NCBI GenBank assembly: GCA_025094145.1
Contig: JALLLS010000058.1
Location: 167,827 to 231,826 of the forward strand
Direction of reading: 5' to 3'
Origin: Spinellus fusiger
Lineage: Eukaryota; Mucoromycota; Mucoromycetes; Mucorales; Phycomycetaceae
DNA length: 64,000 bases
Of the stretch, positions 33,613 to 45,700 are shown piece by piece (the first letter of the stretch is position 1; every line of letters begins with the position of its first letter). A program made the translations under genes and the position numbers. The notes beneath the pieces are model-generated. The model was not told the origin of the DNA, made no database searches, and was given only the letters and a program-made list of their open reading frames with translations.

Positions 33613-36600
33613 AACCTCTGAGGGGAACCCGGATCCTAGCACGACCACTTCTTCTTGATCGGGTGGAGACAAGGCTCTTGTCTGGATGACTTCTTCTTCG
33701 TCCCATAAGTAGGGCATAAGTCTATCTCCATGATAGTTTCTTGCCAGCGGATTTCCTTCCCTGTCTCTTAGTGAATAGACGGATCGATATCTTGCAATCA
33801 CCTGGAAGGGTCCTGTCGTTCCTTCCCATGGTTTTACTATGTTGGATGCCTTGGGCAAGACTTTCACTGAGACCCATTCTCCAGGCTCAAACCATCTGGT
33901 TGCAATATTTCTATTTGCTCTCTCAAGAGCTCTTCTTCTTGTCGTATTCCTTTGTTTTGCTGTCTGTTTAGTCAGTCTTCTTTCCAATCTCTCTACGCTG
34001 TAGTCGTCTTCTTCATGTATGAGTGTCCCTGGTGGATTTAGACTTGGCGCTGTTCTTGGATAAGGCTGATCCTATAGAGTACAGCCTAGAGTAGCAGATA
34101 CAGCGTGGATGTGTGAAGCAATTATCCATGGTATATGTTTTGTCCATCCTCCTGTTTGTGGTTCGTCCATCTTCAGCCTTAGAAGTTTGTCTTTGAATAG
34201 TTTCATGGCACTTTTGGCCACTCCTGATTGTGAATGCATAGGTGAAGCACGTAGGTGTTGGATGTTTATTATTATTATCTTTTCTCAAGTTAGTCGGTAG
34301 ATTCATGGGAGATGAATTGCTTGTCATTGTCACTAGTGAGCTTTCGTAGAAGACCATGCTGTGAGGATCAGTTCTGCTTGAGAGTGCCCAATATCGTTGT
34401 GGCCGTCATGTCAGATATGGGGTATAGCTCATAATACCCACTGGTAGAGTCTATAGCAACCAGTGTGTCCACCTCTGAATCCTTGTCATCACCAATGTGT
34501 AGCAAGTCAATTGATATATGTTCTCGAGGTGACAGAGGTGACAGAGATTTGCATAGGCATGACAAGACCTCACTACCTTTTCTATAATACCCTGTAGGCC
34601 TTTGCGATATACTCTTTCTCTCACATAACTTGAGGTTCTGGTTATGCCTGGGTGGGCTAGTTTCTGGTGGATATCCCTTATCCATTTTTTTTGCTATGCT
34701 CATGGTGATGACTGGAACCCAAGATCCTATGGATCCTGTGTTGTGGGTAGATACTCAACAATGCAACACTCCATTTATTAACATGTTTGATACTTCATCC
34801 ATGTCAGTCATGGGGGGCTTCATTCATAGCATTACAATTTTTAGTCAGCCCAGTCCACATTATTGTTGGATCTGATTGAGCCTTCAACACCAGCTCATAG
34901 GGACCTTTGATATTATCTAGTGCCATTGCATGATGTGCCAGTGTGCCTTCAGGGTCATTGTCTTGAGGCTCATCCTCTTCCATGTCACTTTCGCTCTCAG
35001 TATCTTCTTCTTCCTCATGTTCATCCGGATTGTAGTCCAGGTCTTTGTCATTGTCACCTTCATCATCCCAGAACACTACATGGTCTACTTCACTGCCCAA
35101 TAATGGAGCTCCCTCTAGCTCAGAAGCTCCAATGGTCTCTGCCTCTTCTGAGTCTTTTGACTTTTTTCTTCTTCTGAGCTCTTGGTCTGTCCAGCACTCA
35201 AGAAAGCCAGTCTGCTGTTATTTGTGTTTCCCCAGAACGATGTACCACAATGTCTTGGTGCACTCCTAGACTGATTAGTTCAGCACGGAATCTTGATAGA
35301 TCATCTCGATAGTGCTTTGTCTTGTGTGTGAAGAGCCCCAGAGCAGTAGTTGCATCTGTTTCAATTATGTGGTTGACACATCCGTCCAGGTAGGGATGAA
35401 ACTGGTTGACTGCTGCCACCATTCCATAGGCTTCTCTCTAGTCTGGGTGCCTACTTCCTTGGGCTCCCTCAAAATCCTTTGAGTAGTATGCAATGGGTGT
35501 TACATTCTCTTGGTCAAGAGTAGAGTGAGCAAAAAGAACTGCTCTAATGCCAGATTCTGCGGCATCTACTCTTAGTATTAGAGGTGCTCCAGGCCTTGGT
35601 ATTGCCAAACGTTTTATGTCTGTGAGTGATTGCATTAGGGCTTTCCAGCTTGGCCTTGAGGAGTCTTTGTCTTGTTTGCTTAATCGTTTTGTTTTTTTGT
35701 TTTGTTTTTTGAGCCGATCATCTCATAAAAAGGTAAGAGTATAGATTGCGATCATGACAAATGTTCATTTATGGTGTTTATGGCCTCCACACATCCGTTG
35801 AATACCTTTCACAGTTTCTGGTATCTCCAGAGAAAGCAGATGTTTTATCCTGTGCTCGGGCACTCTCCGATCTTCATCTTCATCTTCATTCCACTCCCTT
35901 CCCAACATGGCAACATCAAGTCTTCCAAATAAAATAAAATAAAATAAATACACTTTTCTTCATGTTGATTAAGAGATTCGTTTCAGCCAGACAGTGAGCT
36001 ACTTCTCCAATATCTTTTACATGCTCTGTCTTGTTTCTCGTCGTTGATTTTAGGTATATATTATCAATATATATCAACAGTTTGTCAGATATGCTGGGTG
36101 CCCTTGCTAGTACGTGTTGCAAGAAAGCTTGGGCTATTGCTGGTGATTCAGAGTTTCCTTGAACCAGGCGTCTTGTCCTCAGTTTTCCAACACTTCCACC
36201 ATCAAAAGTCCAGCAATCTTGTACCTTCTGGTCAAGTCTAATAGCGGTGAAAAAGGAAGCCAGATCTAGGGATGTGAGTATCTTAGCTCCTCTCACGAAC
36301 AGTGCACGCTCCATGGGTGTCGATAGTTGCAGGCCCACTTTTCTCATATTTATAGTACTATCTGAACTATCATCCAACAGGACACGGCGATCGGTAGTTC
36401 CTGGCTTCTCTAAAGAAAAGAAAAAAAAGGGGGCACTTGTGCATGGGCATGTCCTTGTTCATCAATACTGCATTCAATTCCCTTGTTGATAAACTCTTCT
36501 TTTGAATCGGATGCGGCACCTCCAAGTGTGTGTTGCACCACGAAAAGCAGCTGCGCTTCGTCTTTCATTGGTATTGACACTGGAGCCTATGCCGCTGATG

Positions 36601-37600
36601 GTGGGCACCCACTGGAGTCTTCCCTTGGGGCTGCACGATGTGGATAAAGAGTAGTTAGATGTTCTTTTGTTTTCTCATCACACTGAGCTGTGAGTCTGGC
36701 AGCAATGCTATTTCTGTCAACTTTCAAGATACACGGCGTTATATTTCTCGAAATCATCGTCTCCCTCTGTTCTCTAAAGAAGTTTTCTTCTAGAGCTAGT
36801 GATGTCTACATCCTTCTTTGCACAATAGGTGCTTTCTTCCCCACACCAGTGTTCAAACTAAAGTCTTCTTCTGGCTCCGTAGTCACCTCAAAGATAGGTT
36901 TCAATATGTACCTATTTTTTTTTCACAGCTGAGCTCTTGATGAAGTAGCCTATAGACTGTAGTCTTGGATCCCATTAATAGTTCCCAGTCTGTCTTGAAG
37001 TCCACCACGACCAGACCCATCCACCTTCCAGGACATCCAGCGACCATGACCTTTGCATCGGTTCTCATAACTGTCGTGTATGGTTCTTGGTTCCACAAGG
37101 ACTTTAGTTTTGGAGGTGATTCCGTCTTTATGTGTAATCTTAGCTGATCTGCCATTTTCTTTGTAATGAGATTTGCTACAGCACCTTGATCAGCCACAGT
37201 GTGCACTCTCGTCCCACCAATTGTGGTAACTGCTAAAGTCACCCAATGTGTTGTTTTCCTTCTATTATTATGGCGGCACATACGACCACTGGTTACAGGT
37301 TCTAGTTTATTTTTAATAATAAGAATAAGAAAGATTCTATAGCTAGGGGTGAAGAAATGTATGCGTTGCCTAGTCTTTTTTCTTTTTATTCTTCTTCCAC
37401 TCGGCATAATGGCAGCCATATAGGAACTGATGTGGTTGAAGAGATCCCACCTTCCAGTGTGACATCTCAACTACCCATGTGTCAATAGACATCGAGCCTG
37501 TGAAGGTCGACGCTCGTTTTTTTCTGGAAGAGGTTGTGCGCAGTGGCTGTACTCTTTTTTTTTTCTTTTTTCTTTTTTCTTTCTTTTTTTTTTTGAAAGA
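33613..37600 (-). pseudogene. Broken Ty3-type LTR retrotransposon polyprotein
   Basis: Domain order along the minus strand: protease remnant near 37200-36970 (TVADQGAVANLITKKMADQL, with DQG where DTG/DSG is usual); a linker near 36900-36400; reverse transcriptase 36380-35930 (LTSLDLASFFTAIRLDQKVQ; LVQGNSESPAIAQAF; YIDNI where YIDD is usual); RNase H 35640-35200 (LILRVDAAESGIRAVLFAHS; IAYYSKDFEGAQGS; ITADWLS); an acidic insert near 35060-34960; integrase 34700-34010 (ERVYRKG; HISIDLLHIGDDKDSEVDTL); and an integrase C-terminal block 33987-33613 (WFEPGEWVSVKVLPKASNIV; YHGDRLMPYLWDEEE). Frames change at least six times with stops in between, so it is inactive. Protease-RT-RNase H-integrase order assigns it to Ty3 rather than copia. 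Clear flanking LTRs were not found. Confidence 0.85.
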
Positions 37601-39527
37601 GAGGGTTCAAAGATAAGTTGTATAGAATGGAAAAATAGTATACTATGGGAAATACTTTAAATAAACCATGACAGAGACTTTGGTGACAATAGGTACAAAC
37701 ATGCTATATAACACAAAGAAAAAGGATTAACCTATGAAATATAAGAATAGATTCGATTTAGCCTGTATTCAACAGTGTAAACACTGGGCTTAGCAATAGA
37801 TCGATATGATATGTCATATCTTCTGTATTTCTACAGAAAGGTAGATTAAGCTTTTATAGTCTCTTGTTACTACAGCTATTGTTTCTAATTGACCTGTATA
37901 AGAAAACAGAATAGATATTGATTGTTGCTTCCTTCTAATAACAATCCATGGCTTAAGAATTATGTGTGTATGTGTTAGAGAGAGCAATATGCTAAATCAT
38001 TAAAGTAGAATATGTGGGCTAAATACTGATATGTTTCTAGAATAGAGGAACTTGAAGTCTGAGCCAGCAAATGATCTTTTGTATATTTCTTTACAGTACC
38101 ATTCAGAGTCCTGTTTCTATATTTGTAATAGACTAGGGAGCTGATATTAAGAATTAGAGCAGTAGTAGGTCTATATTTACTGTTACTAAAGCTCTAGATG
38201 AATGCTACATATAGGTGAATAATATAACTTTCTATTAAATACAAGGATGCAGATAAACACTATTAAGGCCTCAAGAATAGTATTTGTGTCTTCTTAATAG
38301 CCAATATATTAAAAGAAGTTTCTATATTATATTTTTTAGTCAGTAATAGAATATACTTTATTGCATACTTATGCTATTTGAAATCTATAGAAATCTCAAA
38401 AGCATTTTCATCTGGGGTACTATTGTTGCATCATCTATCATATTAGTATTGTTATTGTCTTTGGAAGTTCTTAAACAGTTCTCTGCATACCTTTGTCATA
38501 TACAATAGAAATAACACTTTTACTTAATAGATTAGGCTAAAGGATACATATATGAGTTCAATTGAGTATTTTAATTTCTACAATCAGAAGCTTAATATAA
38601 CTGCAGCCCCATGTAAGCAAGTGTAAGAGCTATTAAGACAAAACTGCACATCTAATATACTTCTCGAGCTTATCAGCAATGGTGTTCAATCCTTAACATA
38701 AGTGCGCCAGTCTATTCCCACTCTTAGGATCAAAAGTTAAATAGGGACAAACTTTTGCCTTTCTTAGAATAGACTAAAGATCAAATCTATAACTTACACA
38801 AGAATTACTTGTTAAAGAATGGTTGCCTCTGCAGGCTCCTTATTCTAAGGTGGTAGGAACAAACACTGAGCATTTCCAATCTTGATCTTTTTATTATTAT
38901 TATTATTATTAGTTTTATTAGTTTTTTTTAAATGTATGAATGTATGTATGTATAATTTAAGACATTTATACTACTGGATTATTCAACCAAATTACTATCA
39001 TTATTAGCTAATTTCAAGTTTATGTTATAAGAATTCCGATAATACAATCTCATGAAAAATGAGAAGCAATGGAAGAGTTGTACTTTTCAAATGTTTTTAT
39101 TTCAGCACAATACTGTTTTATTTGTGATTAAGACGGTGTATTTATTGCTAGGGTTTAATAGACTATTATGAAAGACACTGATAAATAAAATACTCGAAGA
39201 AACACATTGGATACACTATTCATACTCTCTGTTTGCTTTTATGATTTTTTTTGTTAGAATCTACTCTCATTTTCTACTTTAGTATTATTTACCAATGCCC
39301 ACAATAGAAGATCCATTCACTGATCTTGGAAAATAAATATCCGGTAGAAACCAGTGTACCTTTTCGAAATACAGGTAGTCTCTTGTCTATTACAATTGCT
39401 ACCACCAGACTATTTATCAAAACACCTGCTAGAAATGGCAAGTATAGTAGCAAAAATCCAAGTCGTTACTGTGCGAATAATATTGAAGTGCAGCCATAAT
39501 AAGCCGATGGGTGTAGTTTTCTTGTCT
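37601..39527. other. Intergenic, no gene seen
   Basis: AT-rich DNA with a pyrimidine tract at about 37550-37592 and a TTATTA run near 38888-38912. No coding region is supported. Confidence 0.45.
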
Positions 39528-40918
39528 ACACACAAGGAGATTTTTGGGATATATAAGGAAATATCCTGAGAATAAAATCGCAATATTCTTATGATTGGCG
39601 AAGGTGTTTTAAAATGCCTTTTCGCTATCTAAATAGTCAATTTCAAACTCTGATTGCCTGTTTAAGCAGTGACGATTGACTGCAATTTAAAAGTATAGAA
39701 TTGGCTGTAAAGACAAGAAATAGAACAAGAATCACCCCAGAATTACAACTCAGTCACTGCATTTATTGTTTAACATAATGTTATTCATATGCTCAGCATT
39801 TGTAGTATAACACTGCTTAAGAAAGATGTATTATAAAACACACGGAATTAACTTTAGTGGCCATTGTCCATAAAATAGAGCCAAACTCACTTACATTGAG
39901 AACTGTATAGTCACTCATTGACTCAATATTTATAATCACTTCAGTAACTATGTTATTGTAACTGGTATTAACAGTGGTGCTTAATGATTACAAAGTATTA
40001 TTTATAATACTGTTTTTTAGGTCCAAGGCAAATAGAGTGTGAATTATTTGACTTGTGAATTTTATGAGTAGAGGCTAGTGTATACATTACCAGAATAGAG
40101 AAAGAAAAATGATTTGTTTTGATATTCCCCTCCTTTTGTTATTTCTCACACTGTCCATGCAACTTAACGCCCAAGTACCCGTTAAGATGAACATAAATAA
40201 ACAAGGTAATATGCCATTATTAACAAAGAAAAACAATAGAAGGTGATAGACACTACCAAATTCTGTTCTTAAGGTAAAAAGGGTAAGTAATGTCTTTATC
40301 CGGGTTTGAGTTCATTGTATTCCACAAGGCACTCAATGTATTGTTATTAGGCAAGTAAAGACTCCTTTCAAGTCAGTCTCAGGTTGTCTTCTATACTGTC
40401 TAGGATGTCTGGGGTATACTCCTGAGCATAGTTATCTATCTCCCAAGAATAAAGTATAAGGTCTTTAGGGTATAGAATCTATTGCTATGAAGGAATGTAC
40501 TTAGGCAGTATCTATAGTAATAGTGTTGTCTTTGATCTTAGATATCAAAGGAATCCGGTCAGTCAACGTGTGGTTAAACTCTGCTCTTTATTCATTCAAT
40601 TGTACATCTCTGACACATGTAGTAACCTTCCTCTTTTGGTTGTTATGCGACACAAATGGAGAACATCCATTTCTGAAAATAGTCTTATGACAATAGTATA
40701 TTATTAGCTATATTTTTATAGTAAACAATTTTATCTATCAACAATATTTTTTATTGATAATACAATTTGATATTAAGGTATCCATAAAAAGAAACAATTC
40801 TTTAGATACTCTCAAACCTTTGATTTTAAACATATTTCCATAAAAGGGCAAAATATTTTTGGACGTAAAAGGAAGGAAATATCACCGCTTAAAGGCCAGA
40901 AAATTCTCCTGGTGTGTA
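39528..40918. mobile_element. Non-autonomous Fanzor-family element with nested LTR (copy F)
   Basis: Left end TA|CACACAAGGAGATTTTTGGG; right end CTTAAAGGCCAGAAAATTCTCCTGGTGTG|TA. Collinear with and almost identical to 57361-58847 over long stretches (for example 39990-40260 against 57820-58100). It has no Fanzor exon. A 169-bp LTR piece sits at 40524-40692. Confidence 0.8.
40524..40692 (+). repeat. Solo LTR nested in copy F
   Basis: Runs TGTTGTCTTTGATCTTAG...AGTCTTATGACA and is flanked on both sides by ATAG, a 4-bp target duplication. Removing it and one ATAG restores the sequence seen in sister elements (TAATAGTATA). It is shorter than its relatives and diverges from them in the 3' half. 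Confidence 0.75.
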
Positions 40919-41124
40919 ATGAATTGTAACCTGAGCCTATGAGAAATAATTATTAAGTTCCTATGAAATGATAAACAGGCCTTTATTTTATTTTATTAAA
41001 AAAAAAGTCAATTGATATCTTGAAAAAGAAATGTCTTGGTTTTTCTGGACTATGCTACATAGACTCATAAGATTATCCAGTCTCAATTAAACAACAATTA
41101 CTTATCTCATACTAAAGTGATCCT

Positions 41125-41370
41125 TGTCGTCTTTGATGTTAGATGTCAAAGGAAATCTTGTCAGCTAACGTATAGTTGGGCTCTGCTGTTTATTCACTCA
41201 ATTGCGTACTTGGTTTTATTTTAACGTACTACATCTACTAACTTATGATATAATGATTGCATCTTGAAGATATACTAATTCTTCGTCTGCCTGACTTGAC
41301 TGTTCACTTTTCTTATTTTGGTTAGCTTCTTCACTAAAGATGCCACCATCTATAAAAAGGTGATATTACC
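41125..41370 (+). repeat. LTR (family LTR-1), adjoining a mariner
   Basis: TGTCGTCTTTGATGTTAGAT...CTAACTTATGATATAATGAT...GCTTCTTCACTAAAGATG matches the reverse complement of 58441-58694 throughout. The last few bases are lost where the mariner at 41374 begins. Confidence 0.75.
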
Positions 41371-41373
41371 CCA

Positions 41374-42730
41374 CCCTCAACAAGTAACCGGATTATTTTT
41401 TTCAAATTCGGGACTATTTTTATACAAGAAAATAACATACACTATTTATTTTTCTTTCATAGATTTTTTCCCCTAATGTCTGCACTATCCAACACTATGA
41501 ACATCTTCACCAGAATCCCCGAGATGTATGGGAAATAGACCAGCCTTGAGACTTGTTTAGCTATTTTGAACAAGGTGTTGAACCTGAGACCTACTCAGGC
41601 TGAGGCATCTCATATGTTCAACGTGCCTGATTCTGCTGTGAGAGACATAGTAAAGTACTACAAAACAACAACAACAACAACAACAACTGGGTTAAAACCT
41701 CACCTAAGAGTGACCACAAGAGAAAGTTGGACGACAGAGCCCTCTGGTGGTTGAGAAGAACAGTTGTGAGCAACTCCCACCAGACCAAAGTAGCCATCAT
41801 GGCAAGTATGGCCATCAAGGTCTCAGACAAGACTCTGAAGTAGTACCTTGATGAAATGAGCTTTTATCCATATAGTCTGGTAGTCAAACCTATTTTGAAA
41901 AATAAAAAATAAAGAATAGCATAAAGGGTAAGACTCCACTGGGCCCATGAGCAGTGGCAAGAGGTTGTCTGGTCCGATGCGTCCAGAGCCCAGTTCATGG
42001 GCTACGACAGGGAGATCAAAGCCATTGGGCAGTGTAGTATATCCTTTAAGCGTGAAGAATGTTCTGGAAACAAGGAATTTTGGTGGAGGTGGAGTAATGG
42101 TATAGGCTGTTTCAGTGGGGAGGGTGCTGGGAGATGAATCGTAGTGAAGGATAAGATAAACTCCGACAAGCACGTCGAGGTACTTGGAGAAGCCTACTGC
42201 TCTGAGCTCAAGCGTATCTCTCTCCTAAACTCTGGAGTCAGTTACCGCCTACAGGAGGACAATGCTAGGCCCCATACGAGCAAGGAAACTCGTGAATGAA
42301 AGGCAGCAAAGAGTGTAGTAATGACTCTTTACTGGCCCTTACACTACTGATCTCAGTCCAATGGAGCATCTGTGGAGCCACTCCAAGAAGGTTATTAGGA
42401 AGGACAGGAGGTTATATTACACCCAACAGAAATTAGAGGCGGCCTTGATGCTGGAGTGGGGCAAAATATCGACGGAGGTAACAGACACCCTCATTGCCAG
42501 CATGGGGCGGAGATGTCAGGCCGTCATTGATGCCAAGGGATAATGGTGGTTACTAATCAACCTTATAATAAAAAGTTCTTTTTATGTATTATAAACACTA
42601 TTCTATGTATCTATCGAGAGTTCCATGTTTTTAGCTAATGAATTCATAAAGTTATAACACTATTAAGGCATCGTATGAAACTAAAATAGGAAATCTGCAT
42701 TTGAATATTTCCGGCTACTTGTTGAGGGTC
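41374..42730 (+). mobile_element. Dead Tc1/mariner element, copy 1
   Basis: Inverted ends CCCTCAACAAGTAACCGG (41374-41391) and CCGGCTACTTGTTGAGGG (42711-42728) enclose one transposase gene on the plus strand, broken by stops and frameshifts. Readable parts are LRPTQAEASHMFNVPDSAVR (helix-turn-helix), a run of eight ACA codons' worth of Thr, WAHEQWQEVVWSDASRAQFM (first catalytic Asp), QEDNARPHTSKETRE (second Asp), and MEHLWSHSKK with MGRRCQAVIDAKG at the C-terminus. Identity with copy 2 continues about 45 bp beyond the right repeat, so the true terminus may lie near 42775. It cannot encode an active enzyme. Confidence 0.88.
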
Positions 42731-45700
42731 ACTTTAATTAAAGGCTACTTGTAATAAAATCTAGAATATATATACTAATTATTAAAAATCAAATGAATAA
42801 TTGAATATTGCTTTTAATTATGATTTTGAACTGAAACATAATGGCCAGCAACAATTCATAATTGACATTTAAGTTAATACTTTAGTACAAGCTATAAATT
42901 AGACTTTAGATATGATAGAAAGGCAGCCTATGATATAGAGTGCGCACAGAATTGTACTTAGCTGTATAGAGTATTTCCACAATAAACCAATCTATTGGAA
43001 TGTGTGTATCAAAAAGATAGAAAGACAGAAAGGGGGTGATACAACTACGCAATAACAGATAAGTATAAGGAATATAAAAGGTGATACTAGTTGCCCTGTA
43101 AGGCTAACTTTAACTGTAATAGTCGACTTTACATTTATTATTTGAAATGTCTGGGAGTTAAAAGAAAAAGGCAGTATATTGAAAGGGGTACTATATTGGA
43201 GAATAGAATAGGGATAAATCTATCCACATTACTGGAATCGCAACTTTGATGGGTTTGAATTTATCCATCGGTAATTAAGATGAAGAATGACTGATGTTGC
43301 TTCTCAGAGTGCCAATATCTTTACTACAAAAACACGTGTACTGCTTTTAAAATACCGATATCACTCTTTCTATTCCCAAACTATAAATCAAACTTCTTGC
43401 ATTATTTTGTTGTATCTTCAACAAATCCTATCGGAGTTAAATCGGGCTTAATAACACCCCGTCATGCCTACTATAGACTAAACTAAGGTTGAATTTTCGT
43501 GCGTGTCTGTCTATTTTACAAAAATATCTTAGGCAGACCAAGACTGCTATCTTAATTTTAAAATACCATGTAGTACTCATCATTCACTGGAAAATGTATC
43601 ACAATACATGAAAAGATTTCAAGGTAGTAAGACAATATAGGATCAATGTTAGACAATATAATGCAATACATATGTAAAAAGTAACATGTTGATATATTTC
43701 TGAAGGACTAAGTTGGGGATTTTATGGATATTTATATTGGGTAAACTAAGCTAAGATCATTCACTCATTTTAGATCAACAGCATTTTTGTCTCTGATTTA
43801 GCTAGCTATTTTTTCGAGCTACGCTATTCATGCGTCTCTTATGCCTTACATTACTTATTTAGTTAATAGTGATCGGATCTATTACCGACCATTTGTTTCA
43901 AATCAAAGTTCAACCATTAAGCCTCTAACTAGTACTAGCCATGTGGCATGGAAATAAGACAAGGTCATCACAAGAAGAGGAGAATCTTATAGTAGTTGCA
44001 TCGAGGTATTTTATTTCTGACTAAATTATAGTACCAGCTTGGCCTTACTACCTGATCAAAAAAGGAAATTGTTACAAAACAAATCGATATTTTGTGATGT
44101 TAGCCAGTGACCGCCAGCAGGCTTAGCTTTTGAAGTACAATGCGGTTAAGAAGGCGCATTGGGGCAAAGAATGTATAAATGGAAGTCTTAAACTCTGGAA
44201 AATGATTAACTTATTATCTTGTTCATTTAGCATAGGCTTGAAGAGACACAATTACTTTGGAATTTGTATTGGTTTGGCCATTTGATCTAGCATCTACTCT
44301 TTCTAAATTAATATGAAACTCTCATATATGTTGCAACCCAGAGAATCTCTTGGATTTATTCAATACAAGTATTCAAGCAACCTTTCTACTGCTTGTTGAT
44401 AAACCTTCTATTTCAGTTTTTCTTTAGATACAGAAAGCTGTAACTAGTGAGTTATTTTTTCTGCTGTCTCTTTGAATTTTCTTTATGCTTTTATCTTCTT
44501 CTTTACCTGTACTACAACTATTCTGTGACCAACACAACTCAATATTATAACTATATGAATGTGATCGAGAGAAAAATAAAACACAGCACAGATTGCTTTA
44601 CCATTAATATGAAATTAAATAAAGACTTATAATGTTGTATAAATATATATCTTAGTTACTATAGAATTATATACTTTGCATAATAACAACAAAATATGCT
44701 CTTTCTTATCAAAACTTCCAGTGGAAACTATAGTCTTTAAGACCTGGTTTAAGATACTGGATATATGAGTAAGTCTGTTCACTTGCTATTATCTTGATTC
44801 TAAATATCTCACTTGTTTCAATATTATTAAAATCTCCGCTAATCATTAGCAACTTTTGCATGAGTATTTGGCATTGCGAAAAAGACAACATGAAGCTCTA
44901 GAACTTACGGCTTCCATCTCAGTGTAACACTACATTGCTTAATTTGTCACTAGAGTTTAGTAACTATAGTAATCTATTTGCCATTCACTAGTATTATCTT
45001 ATTGTTTTTATAGTCGCTACTGTTACAATAGCATTGGTATATATCTGTATGGATGGATGGATGAATTGAAAACGTGTAAAGTTGGAGTATATATTATATA
45101 TTATATAGACTCAATTGATGAATTATTATCATTATATCAAGTCAATTTTCCACTAAGGGTCCCGATCACTCAATCCTTGCTTGGTAGTACCAAACCATAC
45201 AGTATTAGATTTTAGTTGAACTTCATGACGCTTTTTCTGTCTTATTTTTGTGCTTACTTGAGTATGATCATGTCTTCCTGTTTGGGTCTGTACAACTAGA
45301 AAAACGCCCATAGTGTTTGTTTTTTTCTTGTACATATTAGTTTTGTTTCCAGCCTTTATTGCCAGTATTGACTTATATTCGACAGTCTTGTACTCTTTTA
45401 TGAAGCAAACTTTCTTTTCAAGATATTTGTTCTTAAAATGACAATGTGATGCTTATAAAACAGCTATCCTGATGCTGTAGTTGAATATCATAAGGAAAAT
45501 TTAAGTGAATAATACTGACATTATATGTAAGTTGTAATTATATTACTACTTACAAATATACTAAAGTTTGGGAGATAGCACTAGATGAGTTTTCTATTAA
45601 TCGCAATAGATACTAGCGTCTAGTACATTTTTTGCTGACAAATAAGGTACTGCTATATAATAGTTAAGGATGTTTGTAGGTGACATTAGTTGTTTCTTTT

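Noticed and set aside
39354..39569. Small plus-strand frame with LLPPDYLSKHLLEM, reminiscent of an IS1182-like transposase start
   Set aside because: Only about 15 residues look similar, the frame runs into the Fanzor-family terminus, and no downstream domain follows.
41618..42173. Minus-strand frames over the mariner copies (and their mirror at 56626-57184)
   Set aside because: They are antisense to the transposase blocks (HTH, WSDAS, QEDNARPHTSKE), which are clearly on the other strand.
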